This document shows positions 39,996 through 50,479 of a stretch of DNA of 64,000 nucleotides, in pieces. The stretch is from Chondrus crispus (lineage: Eukaryota; Rhodophyta; Florideophyceae; Gigartinales; Gigartinaceae): assembly GCF_000350225.1 (NCBI RefSeq), contig NW_005179059.1, forward strand, positions 133,592-197,591. The letters are read 5' to 3'. The position numbers and the translations under genes were made by a program. Below the pieces are notes generated by a model that was not told the origin of the DNA, made no database searches, and was given only the letters and a program-made list of their open reading frames with translations. How positions within the stretch are numbered: the first letter of the stretch is position 1; the number at the start of each line of letters is the position of its first letter.

Positions 39996-40911
39996 GTGGT
40001 AGGGGGTAAGGGCTTAGGGGTATAAGGGTATGGGATGCCTTAAGGGTTGTAAGGGTATGAGGAGCCTTAGGTGTGGTAAGGGTATGGGGTCCTTAGGGGT
40101 TATATGGGTATGGGGAGCCTTAGGGGTTCAAAATGGGAAATATTTCTTCTTTGAGGTACCAAAGGGTATGGGGAGCCTTCGGAGGATAAGGGTGTGTAGT
40201 CGTCTTATCGAGCCTTACGGGTGCTCTTGATTTTTCTTGTGGGAAATCTGTGAGCTGTCAGGGAGTGGAAGAGGGTCTCGGGTTAGGTGAAAGTAGGGGT
40301 CTGCATGTGGGTGAGACCGGACTTCGCGTGATAGGAGTAGATAGGTCGCTGTGGGGCGAGCACTATGGTTGGGTTTTGGGAACAATTCGAAGTTTATTAG
40401 ACTTTTTCATCAGCCCATGGCGACGACGTCGAGTGTGGTGCTCTGTGCGGGAAGGGGGAGGAGGGGGGATTTTTCTCCCGTAGTGCTTTGCCTATCTGAT
40501 ATACCAGTTTTGTTGTGTAAACTATGCCTTTTCTTCCTTTTTTCCGAATATTTTCGGTCGTTAGGGTTGCGTAAGTGTTGGGGGTACACTTGTCGTATGG
40601 TGTGTTTTCATACGTTTTCTAAAATGTTTTAGAGTATTCCGAATGTGATTTCGGATATGTCCGGATGTGGTTTCGGGACGTTTTCGGAAAGTATTGGGGG
40701 TTTCCGAGTGCTGGAGGCATGTGTCTGGTAATTGGTTCTGTGTTCCTAGTCATATGGGTGTTGTCGGGTGATTTTGTGGACTGTCGTTGGGGTTTCTGTC
40801 GTCCAAATCTGAACTCCTGTAGTGCTCCGGTCTGGGGTGAGTGCGGAGGGCTTTCACGTTGGTTAGGGGTTCAGGTGTTGCCAAATGGTATTGCTTGTTG
40901 AAGTGTTGGTA
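39996..40911. other. G-rich repeats then unannotated sequence
   Basis: 39996-40200 repeats phrases such as aagggtatggggagccttagg. From 40200 to 40911 I see no ORF with a recognisable domain on either strand. The right part is probably the 3' untranslated end of the Penelope-like element. Confidence 0.5.
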
Positions 40912-41418
40912 TTACGTAGCGAGTATGTGTGTTCGCCGTAATTTTTTGGCTATGGGTTTAGCCATATCAAGCAGTCTTCGCCTTTTAGAAGGATACATCC
41001 ATTGCTGTTTTGCCGAAATTAAATTGTGTCCGACTTTGTGGAAGTCACACCATCTGATAGTAGGAGGCCATTTGGTCATGATATGTAGTTGTCGTTTGTT
41101 CCACCGAAATTTTCTTCGTGGGAAAATGTTTTGGAATGGGTATTTGGCTGTTAGTTTGAGCCAGAGGGATCGGGTCTCCGGGTGATATGGGGTCATTACT
41201 AGGGTTCCGGGAAGCGTCCTCTTGGTGGTTTGACATAATACATAGTAAGTTCTTTCTTCGTATCTCACTGTACGCCATGCCTGTCGGATGATAGTGGGGG
41301 GATATCCTCTCGCTTGTAGCCCTTTGAAGAGGTACTGTAGCACAGTTACCCACGCCAGTTTGTCCGACGAATTGCGAAGCAATCTGATTGCTTCACCTTT
41401 GAGGATACCGATTTTCAA
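40912..41418 (-). pseudogene. Penelope-like element, RT thumb and C-terminal part
   Basis: Same frame as the YIDD segment upstream, separated from it by one TAG (minus-strand CCATAGAACAGTAATCATCC), which probably arose from TGG in an LPWNSNHP motif. The segment starts LKIGILKGEAIRLLRNSS, typical of the post-catalytic region of Penelope RTs. It ends KPIAKKLRRTHILAT with no GIY-YIG endonuclease domain before the stop. Confidence 0.75.
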
Positions 41419-41439
41419 TGCTTTTGGATGATTACTGTT

Positions 41440-41721
41440 CTATGGTAGGAAGAGCAGGCGGTTTGTCGGTTTAAAGTGGGGGCGTAGGTCAAGGATTCCT
41501 TCGCGTTGGAGGCGAGGTCCTTTGTAGATTTCCAGGTCGAGGAAAATTGTTTCGTGTTCTGAAATGTCTTGGGTTAATCTTAAATTTGATGCTTGTCCGA
41601 GTTGGGCAAGGATTCGTTCTGCGTTTGATCTTGTGTTTATGATCAAGAATCCATCATCAATGTATCTTTCATGCAAGATAATATTTGGATCTCGTAAAAT
41701 CTGGCTGTACTTGTAATACAA
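41440..41721 (-). pseudogene. Penelope-like element, RT catalytic motif C (YIDD)
   Basis: 93 codons containing ERYIDDGFLIINT, the catalytic Asp pair, then ISEHETIFLDLEIYKG. Upstream across the homopolymer the same frame gives SPFANLYLYYKYSQ, the end of motif B. The two RT halves are joined by a frame change at the G10 run 41743-41752. Confidence 0.85.
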
Positions 41722-42780
41722 GTATAGGTTTGCGAATGGGGAGGGGGGGGGGCGGTTTGGGTACCTGTTGCTGTACCGATGAGCTGGCGGTAAGTCTGTC
41801 CATTGGCTGTGACATAATTGTTGAACATGATTAACTGTAGAATCTTAGTCCAGAAACCGTTATGTGCGCGCATCTTCGGTATATTTGTGTATAGCGTGTG
41901 TATGGCGTCTTTGAGATCTATGCTGGGGTAGCATTTTTCCACATCGTATGTGGCTAACATTAACGAAGTTGTGAGTTTCGTTTCCTCTATGCGTTTGACA
42001 AATGTACGTGTATCTTGAGTGATACCTTGTAGTCGCATTTGTTCGTCGAGCAGTACTTTGGCTAATGCTTTGCTCATTAGGGCGAGCATATATGAGTGTT
42101 GTGCACTGATTGGGCGTGAGCCTAATGTCTCGTTCTTATGGATCTTAGGGATGGCATAGAACGGGCACGGTTGGTCAGCTTTGATTGCATGACTGAGCCA
42201 TTCTTCCTGATCGTCTCGTGAGATCGCGTGTGTGTATGAGATCGTATTTTTGATTCTGCGATACATATCTTTGTGTGGAAAGAATAGGACCGTTTGGAAA
42301 TCTGGCATACGAAGCCATTTCCTTAGCATTGCTGCATATATGTCCCCTCGTATGGGGACTAGTCCTAGGTTTTTGTCCGCTTGTTTCGTGACAAGTTCCA
42401 TCTTTTTGAGGTCGGCTATGCCTTTTCGAAGGGTGCGTTCGATAGGCTTCGGTGTACGTTTTACAGTTACGATCTCTCGTATTATTTTGAGTTTCCATTG
42501 CTTCCATTTTTTTGCCTCTGTGGGGGACAGTTTTATAATCTGGGTGCCAATCTTCGTGTCTGTTTCTCTCACTAGCCGTGAGAGAGAGCGTCGTAGGTCG
42601 GATTGGAATTCGTACTTGTGGCCGATTCGCAGTACTAGTTGTGCCTCTGTCGAGATCTTTTTAGGGTTGATCCCGATCGGAGGGTTGAACTGGTGGAGGG
42701 GCGCCGTGGTTTTGTGTTTTCTTTGTCTCGATCTGGGGTGTCGTGACTTCTTTTCGTATGACGTCTGTGGGGAGTCATCG
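41643..42780 (-). pseudogene. Penelope-like element, RT N-terminal, motif A and motif B
   Basis: The frame carries the Penelope-specific QADKNLGLVPI, the FYAIPKIHKN...RPISAQ block, motif A (TYDVEKCYPSIDLKDAI) and motif B (RQLIGTATGTQTAPP). The first listed start near 42572 is a GTG; the frame is open further upstream to at least about 42780 with protein-like residues (APLHQFNPPIGINPKKIS). There it overlaps the end of the preceding ORF in another frame. Penelope RTs prime on nicked or free DNA 3' ends. The frame leaves sense at the G10 run. Confidence 0.9.
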
Positions 42781-43540
42781 GTCTTATGTCGGTGGTGTGG
42801 GTGGGCTTTGTGTTGCGTCTCACACGTTGTGGTTTCCGAGTGCCGTTTTGAAAAGGGGAAAGGGAAAGGGTTTCTCCTTTCTTTTTGGAACTGTGTTGGC
42901 TGCCTCTTCGGTGTTTTTGGAGTCTGCCGGGTTGCCGCTTATGGGGTTGGACTGGTCCGGGGTGTTCTCTGTTTATCAACTTGAGCTGAGATTCCAGGCG
43001 AGAGATGCGTCTGGTCATGGTCCGGGTGTGTGGATCCGACAGTTCGTGGTTGATCTGTCTTTCTCTGTGTATAGCTTCAAGTCTTTGTTTCCTCTCTCTT
43101 TCTTTTTGTTCCTTAAAAGTTTCCAGGATGCGGATACTTTGCAAGAGCTTTTCAGCTCGGGCTTGGAACATATAGCTACAGTGACAAAGTGTAGTCTCAG
43201 AATCTTCTTCTGAATTGAGAGGCGAGATATCATTTCTCTTCAGTGTATCGAGTCCGTTCGCAACAAAGGATAGAAACGTGTCCTTTGTCTTATTGGCTGT
43301 TGCCTTTTTGGCTGTTAATTCAGCTTTGCGTGCGTCTATGAGTGCTTGTAGTACACTCTTTTCGAAGGTGATCTTGGCTTGTTGGAGGGCCCAGTCCATC
43401 GTGGATTGTTGCTCTTGGTTGACGCATATTTTTATGGTGACTCGTAGTGACTTTGGTATTTGTTCCTTGTAGTGCAATGTGCCTGTCAGGCCGGAACCAG
43501 GATCCAACGGTCCAGCGACAACACAACCAACAAACAACAA
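42635..43540 (-). CDS. ORF upstream of the Penelope-like RT, coiled coil and basic tail
   Basis: 301 codons; an ATG is at 43399 (MDWALQQAKITFEKSVL), but the frame is open and protein-like upstream of it. Residues about 50-170 are helical with a CHCSYMFQARAEKLLQSIR segment; the last 110 are Arg/Lys/Pro/Thr-rich and likely bind nucleic acid. It overlaps the start of the RT frame with a one-base offset. Penelope elements usually have one ORF, so this may be the N-terminal part of the same protein, separated by a shift or an intron, or a true ORF1. Confidence 0.5.
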   Translation of the reverse strand: MLFVGCVVAGPLDPGSGLTGTLHYKEQIPKSLRVTIKICVNQEQQSTMDWALQQAKITFEKSVLQALIDARKAELTAKKATANKTKDTFLSFVANGLDTLKRNDISPLNSEEDSETTLCHCSYMFQARAEKLLQSIRILETFKEQKERERKQRLEAIHRERQINHELSDPHTRTMTRRISRLESQLKLINREHPGPVQPHKRQPGRLQKHRRGSQHSSKKKGETLSLSPFQNGTRKPQRVRRNTKPTHTTDIRPMTPHRRHTKRSHDTPDRDKENTKPRRPSTSSTLRSGSTLKRSRQRHN

Positions 43541-43846
43541 CCGACAAGAGTTGCTGACGGCACAGCCCTACGGAGTGTCCGATTCTCCCTTTCCCTTTAA
43601 GTGGGTTTGCGGCCCACAGTAGCTCAAGTCCCTGACAGGGGGGGCAAAAGGAAGAGGCCCGCCCCGGGACGGATGGTGGTAGAGTCTTGTACAGGCAGTT
43701 GCTCGGCGAGTTCGGGGCGGCAATTAGGAAGCCGGGCCCGATGGGTCGTAAATCCAATGCTCGTGGAACGCCTGTTACACCTTATACCCTTGATAAGGTC
43801 TTCTACGGGGGCGTCGCAACGCAGCTCGACGGGAATTAGCAAACAC

Positions 43847-44083
43847 GTAGCAGCGCTACACCTCCGTACTGCCCGATGGCAAGGTACCGACACCGGAACG
43901 GTCGCAACCGGTATCCGATGGAACCAACACTGTCCTGTATACACAACAGGACCTTCAAGGGAAACCTCGTTGCAACAGCCTCCGTCGGTGAACGTAAACC
44001 AGTAGCAGCGCTACAACCACGTGTCGCCCGATGGCAAAGACACCAACACCGGTCCGGTCGCAACCAAAGCCGATGGCACCAAC
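43847..44083 (+). repeat. diverged direct repeat upstream of the Penelope-like element
   Basis: 82 bp at 43847-43928 recur at 44002-44083 (gtagcagcgctaca ... cgatgg-accaac), period 155 bp. Each starts with a GTAGC/GCTAC hairpin. Its position at the element's 5' side suggests part of a repeated 5' untranslated or pseudo-LTR region. Confidence 0.6.
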
Positions 44084-44210
44084 AACAAACAAAAGAACCA
44101 ACACAAGAGCACGATGACTCAAGTCTACACAATGCGGATCGCAATCAGGCACTGTGGAACCAACACAAGGTAAGGGAATAGAAATAGAGATAGAAATAGA
44201 AAAGGATAGG

Positions 44211-44600
44211 GGAAATAAAGGAAAAAGGAATGGGAACCCCCGAGCGCAAAGGATAACGTAATCTGTGGTAAAAGGGAGCGTCTTGAGAAAGACGGACTTC
44301 GACCAAGGTGACATTCAACTCTGGCAACTCTGGTTGGATTGGGAAATAAAGGGAAAAAGGAATGGGACCCCTGAGCGGTGAAGGAAGCCGTAGGCTTAGG
44401 TAAAAGGGAGCGTCTTGGTAGAGACGGACTTCGACCAAGGCGACATTCAACTCCGGCAACTCGGGTTGGATTGGGAAATCAAGGAAAAAGGAATGGGACC
44501 CCCGAGCGCTGAAGGATGCCGTAGGCTTAGGTAAGAGGGAGCGTCTTGGTAGAGACGGACTTCGACCAAGGCGACATTCAACTCCGGCAACTCGGGTTAC
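44211..44600 (+). repeat. tandem repeat, three copies of about 131 bp
   Basis: Copies start at 44211, 44342 and 44474 (ggaaataaaggaaaaaggaa or close variants) and contain gggagcgtcttg and acggacttcgaccaagg. Copies 2 and 3 are closer to each other than to copy 1. A minus-strand frame runs through them because the unit is close to a multiple of three; not taken as a gene. Confidence 0.8.
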
Positions 44601-47600
44601 CTTTACTGACTTGGTGGTCAGAGGCCTAAGGTATATATCGCCCCGCCGGAGCCACTACAGTAGCTCTCGGCGCTAGATCTTAGATCTAATATAATGTTAA
44701 ATAACTAATATGCAACTAATTAAAATTAATAATTAAAATAATAAAGTGAAATGATTTCCACTTTTGCTTGTCATACCCCATCATTTCCATTTCTTTTCAC
44801 CCCCCTGTGCAGCCGCTTATTGCACTACATATACCCCTTCTGAGCGCCCTTGCGCTACGCAACACTAACTTAAACTTTCCTGGTTCTCCTAACTCGCACT
44901 TCCCTCGTGCATCACGCCTCCGACTGACTGTTGTCTTGTGCCGTCTCTTCTGTCTCTTCCACTTCCTTTACGCGAATCCGTCGCGGTGTGTGTAGGCAAG
45001 GGCAAGACGATAATCCCTCTCCATATGTCCTCGATTGATCCTCCTGTCAATCACGAGTGGGGTCCACCCAATCCACAGGCGGGCTAAGGCCCTGCTCCAA
45101 ACTCCGACGAAGTGTGCTTTCCATATATGCCCTGTGCGTCCCGGGGTCTTCCTTCTGTGCCCCAGCTACCTCGCCTTGTCAGCATGTCCGATCCGGCTTT
45201 CCATCCGGGCTTCAATCCTCATTCCCCTATCCACCGATATCCCTCGCTGGATAAATTCCAAGATAAACCTATGCGTCAAAACCTTTGCCCTCTTCGCTGC
45301 AGCCGTGTGGTTCTCCTGCGGAGGCTCGCCTTAGTCGATAGTTCAGTGTCCAGGTATCTCTTAGCAACACGGACATCTCCGGAGTGCCGATCCTCGTGAA
45401 GCGGGCCTATTCTCTTGGCCTTCCGTCCCATCCTCCCCTTGCCTTGCGGTCAACTCTGTGGCTTCGTCTGTACGATCTCCGTCTCCGGCCACGCGTTCCG
45501 ACGCGTTCCGACGAATCGTCAAAGCTCTCAGTTCCGTCCATCCACCTGCCGTCAAAACCGACTTATTCGAGAGCAGACAACAATGTCGCTCCTCATCACC
45601 TTCCAAAATTCGCGGACAGCGTACACATATTTTGAAACGCTCCCTTTTCCTTTTCATTTTTTCTTCTGCGTGCCATCACCGTGGTCGAATCCCCTGTTAC
45701 CTTCTCCATTCTCTTTTCGTCGTGCGCCCCCGTCAACGCGGTCGCACCTCCTTATTGGAAGTTCGCTCCTCTTTTCCTTCTCTTTTCCTCGTTACTGTCT
45801 CCCTCCTCTTATCCATTTTCCGTGCGTCTCTGCCACTGCAGTTGCACACCCCCTTTTACGTTCTCTTTTCCTTTTCTAATCCATGAGACCGCCGCCTGGG
45901 GAGTCATGCCCTCTCCTTTTTTTCATTGATCGGCCCACGGACCTCTCACTGCCTTCCGAAATGCCCCCATCTTCCTTAGCCTTCAGGCTTTCCCGATGTC
46001 TATTTTCACGCCTCTACGAGACAATATCCCAGCTCTCCAACACGTGATTACCTCTTCTGCGGTTCTCGGATTGTCTAATGATCCCCATCAATTCCTGTCC
46101 TGACGTCATCGACGTCTATACAAATTCATCAGGTACAATCTCCTCCTCCTTAATTTTCTGCCTGCGCCCCGCCGACGGCGGTTGCATCTTCCCTCAATCC
46201 CTCACTCCTTCTCTTTTCCCGTTCATCAGCTTTCTGTGATACAGTGTGTCGCTGCGTTTGTTCCGCACCTCATTGCCAACCTGTCCTACAGGTTCCTCAG
46301 CGGGGATGATTTTGTGAGAGTCGACTCCGCGTGTCGACTCGATCCTTTTTAGCACGCGTACGGGTACTTTTCCAGGTAGCCACGCATCAAAAATAAACGA
46401 AAAGGCTATGTGTGTTACGATCGTCGGCGGGACTGACCTCATCTTTTCTCCTTCGTACGTCGCTGTCGTCGAGGATCGGGTTCATATCGTCACTGCCAAG
46501 GGGATGAGCATAACGCTTCCCTGCCTCCGAAGTGCCGCGCATGATCGTAAAAGTGTACTTGCCCAGTGGGCATGGCGTCAACATTGCCTCCCTCAACTAC
46601 GCATCATCCGCGTCAATGTAAGAAGGACCCTTCGACGTCCCAAAATTCATCCCTCGACAAATGTGCCTTCAATCCCTCGTAGGACGACAGCCTCACGCGG
46701 CACAGTCATTCTGACAATGCTTTGCTTTCCTTGGCTCGATGAGCAATTTGCTTGTAATTTGCGTTGCAACTTTGAGATGGGGCGCGTTCCGGCTGTGGAC
46801 GGGTGAGCACGAATGGGCGGACTTGTTACGGTGGTGGTGTTTGTCCGTACGGCGTAACTCATCATCGATGTGCAACCCTCGTGACGTGGTAATCGTCAAC
46901 CGTGAGCAAAATTTTCCTCCCCTCGCATGATAGTCCTGGAACACGAGTGCGTTGAAATTTTTCCAAAGGAAAGCCGGGGGTTTCCCTTACGTCAAAGATC
47001 CTACTAAAGTTAGAAAAATCACGACAACGTCCCATACGACAAATGTCGCTCATTCTCCTTTGTCGGTGCGATCATGCACCCATAGCCAACCACGACGCGA
47101 GAATCGAGCAAGGGTCTGGTCCTTCAATCCCTTCGTGAATGTGTCGACTTCTCAGCGTTACAGTGTACGAGTTAGAGATACCAACCGCACTGGGTCGCAA
47201 CGGACGTAGATGCCGAGGCTCGCGGCGCTACTGTCCGGATCGTATAAACTGGCTAACCAGCGGTGCCCCCTCTCTTCCCACTTTCTCTTCGTCCAGAATA
47301 GCGTCAGTACCACTGACTTTGTCTCTGTCTTGTCCGAGGGTTGATCCCCTTCTTCCTCGTTGACACGGTACTTAGCATATTCCTCGTCGTGGCCTTCTCG
47401 CTCTACTCGTCGACAAATCGATGCGAGAACCTGTACTCCTTAACTACAACAAAAACAAAACAAAAGGAAAACAGAAAAGGCGTGTGCTTGCGAGAGCGAC
47501 TTTTGTCCGAATGAAGGGGACAGTCGTCGCAGTTGCAGCACGTTGATGCACGCGTTTGACGGTTTCGCGCTAACTGCGGAGAAAATCGTCTCACCGCTGG

Positions 47601-49127
47601 CGATGCGTCGCCCTCACGATCGTGGTAGTAGTATGGTTGGCCGTCCCCGTGTGAGGTGGGACGTGACGCGTGGTTTGGGGAATATGACGGCTGCGGTAGA
47701 CTATTGCGAGGTTCCCTCCTGGCTACCTTCGCTTTGGTCACAAAAAGAAAATGTCTATCGGCCTCACGACTCATATTGAGTCAATGCGAAACGGCGGTAG
47801 TGTTCTTGTTGGTAGTTGCGTCGTCGAGAACTCCTTGGCTTTGTCGAGGACGGGGGTGGGCTCGGTAGTGGTGAGCCCCGTCTTCATTGTGAGGAACAAC
47901 CGCGCTGCATCGCAACCAGTATTTTATCTTACAACACCGGCGTCCCTCGGAACTAAAAACACGCATGCACACGTTGCCACTTGTCTCCACACTTTGTCAC
48001 AACAAAATCCATCTTCCGATCGCGCGTGTTAGCGGCAATATTCCACTGCGAAGTCAATGAGGCTTCCCGCCCCTCACTCATTCGCCTAAGCCGTACATCT
48101 TAGGTACCTCCTCGGTTCATGCAGTCGACACTCGGAACGGTCTCCAAGCCTGCGGATAGTGAGGCATTCTGACGATCCATACTTAGTCTTTCGCGTCGCA
48201 ACTCCAATGATCCAACCATTCCCCTGGCAACAACGATACCCCCGATCTTCCGCCCGACGTCAAACGTTTCCAACAAGCTTTCCCTCTGATTTCTCTCTCC
48301 GGCATCATCTTCCCGGATTTAACCAAGCCTGGTCCATATGGGCACTTCGTGAGCATCTCCATCAACCCTAGTCTCGGGACAGCGGCCTTCGTCACAGCTA
48401 GAATTAATAATGAGGTTTCTGTTTTCGAAACCGATGTTGCCTGTCCTTCAACCCCCTTCTTGTATGCAGTCCCCAACTCTGGCATGTCCTCAATTCGTAT
48501 ACCTCTTCCTTCAACCGTTCCTTCTCTTATTCAGGGAACCTATTCCCATGTCCGAACAGACGCGCGTTCAGGTGCGCTGAAATTAAGCGCAAATTTACTT
48601 CGGTCTGACGGAGTGCGCATTGGCTAGAAAAAAATCTGGAAATTTTTCAAAGCGCACAGGGCCAAATTAGATTATTTTATCATACCGGATGGACGTCATC
48701 CTCGCTGTCATGTCGCGTCATTAATCCCGTTCGTCGCTGTCACGATATCATTCGCGGTTCCCCTATTCAGGCCCCTGAATCCCGACGGGCATCTACTGGC
48801 TGGCGCTCCTCGTAACGCGCGTCTATTGGTTCACTACTGATCTCACTTACTCTGTCCGTTCCACTCCTTCCCCCGCCCCGAATGACCACATACTGTATGA
48901 GACAATTTCATTCGCGCGCTCTCTGGAACCACACCGCTCCCCTTCCGTACTCCTGTTGCCCCTCCCCCAACGCGCCCGCCATCTTACGACTATCCCTATC
49001 CGTTTACGGAATTAGGGGGATTAGGCGGAATCACGGGTTTACGCATATTGATATAAGGATGTAGGGACTATCTATTCCCATGTCCGAACAGAGGGGGTTA
49101 TCACCGTATATAATATATGTATTCAAC
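44601..49127. other. gene-poor interval, pyrimidine-rich on plus
   Basis: After an AT-rich patch (44690-44760) the plus strand is C/T-rich to about 48500. Several ORFs of 60-155 codons are open on both strands, but none has a domain, repeat conservation or a good start context. I see no RNA gene. Exons too small to recognise may be missed. Confidence 0.4.
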
Positions 49128-49520
49128 CATTGGTAGATTGGTAGATTGGTACGTTGGTAGTTTAGTCTATTGGACCATTGGTGCATTGGTGCATTGGTAG
49201 TTTAGTATATTGGACCATTGGTAGTTTAGTGCATTGGTGCATTGGTAGTTTAATATATTGGGACATTGGTAGTTTAGTGCATTGGTGCATTGGTACATTG
49301 CTAGTTTATTACATTGGTGCATTGGTACATTGGTACATTGGTACATTGGAAGATTGGGTTTATCATTTGAATGGGTTTATCATTTGAATGGGTTTAGCAT
49401 TTGAATGGGTTTAGCATTTGAATGGATTTAGGATTGGATTGGGTTTAGGATTGGATTGGGTTTAGGACTGGATTGGGTTTACGTTTGGAGTGGGGTTTAC
49501 GTTTGGGTTGGGTTTAGCTG
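49128..49520 (+). repeat. ATTGGT minisatellite grading into GGGTTTA telomere-like repeat
   Basis: 49128-49351 is made of cattggtgcattggtacattggtagttta phrases. 49352-49520 is made of gaatgggtttagcattt and attgggtttagg phrases. The second part resembles plant-type TTTAGGG arrays in degenerate form, again with G on the plus strand. Confidence 0.8.
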
Positions 49521-50479
49521 TGCCCTGGGCTTAGTTTATGATTGGGTTTCGCTATTGATTGGGTTATAATCATTCTGGGTTTCGGCAACGGTGGGTTTTA
49601 CATAATGGGATTACGTACCGTCTCACTGTCACCCTGTCACTGTGTCACTCTACACGCCATTGATTTTGGATTTGCGCAGCATAATCTCGAAATCGGGGAA
49701 AAATTAATATCACCGAGGTTTCTGCGAAAAGTGTTTAATTATTTAATTATTTAATTCTGTTAATGTTTTCAAATACTTGTGATTTAATTTATGACCCTCC
49801 CCGACTGGATCCGGGGTGACCGTGATCTGATTCTCGCCGCCGCCGCATGCCGCCCAGAATTGAAATTTCTCACCACCACTCTCCCACCCTCCCACTTCCC
49901 ACACCCCCACCCCATCGATCGAAATGTTTTCGTCGTCCGCTTCCGTCCCATTAATCGTCGATGATCTGCTGAACGTGTCGCCATCCACGTCTTCCTCTTG
50001 CATTCTCGCTAGCCGCTTGCTGGGTCACGGTTACGGCGGCAACATCGCACCGCCACTGTGACTCGTCCTCACTCGCTCACCTCCTCTCCCCTCTCCGCCT
50101 GTCCGTGCCCCTGTACCCCGGTCTCGAATTCCCTTTGCAAGTAAGTGCGCCCTCGCTTTTACGTCACGCGCAGGCGCCTGTCGGGTGAACACGCTCTAAC
50201 ACTCTCGTTTCGCCTCTTCTGTTGATCCTCGCTTTGTTTCATTTCGCCCACGTCGCATCACATCGACTTTACAGACCTGACCCAACTTCCCTCCTCTTCC
50301 CAGGAATTGCAGAGCAGAGCGCCACGAATCTATGCCATATTTTTCCATTCTTCCGGAGCCTTCTGTACGCAAAAACTGCGTTGTCGTACGTGACCGGCAA
50401 CTGCTACCGCAGGTATGGTCCTAATCGCATGCTTTACGTCTAATTCACGCTGATTGGCAGTTTAACGAGTCCCTTCTTT
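49521..50479. other. interval upstream of the tyrosine-recombinase-like gene
   Basis: No supported gene. A possible splice donor (caagtaagtgcg near 50138) and a ttctaac branch-like site followed by gcgtag near 50485-50514 leave room for a 5' exon or untranslated leader joined near the start of the next gene. Confidence 0.35.

Noticed and set aside
42232-42984. 250-codon plus-strand ORF opposite the Penelope-like RT
   Set aside because: It is antisense to clear RT motifs; composition fits a shadow frame.
48560-48670. gcgcacagggcc phrase resembling the short-unit hairpin
   Set aside because: Only about a dozen bases match and the surroundings do not align with the array unit.
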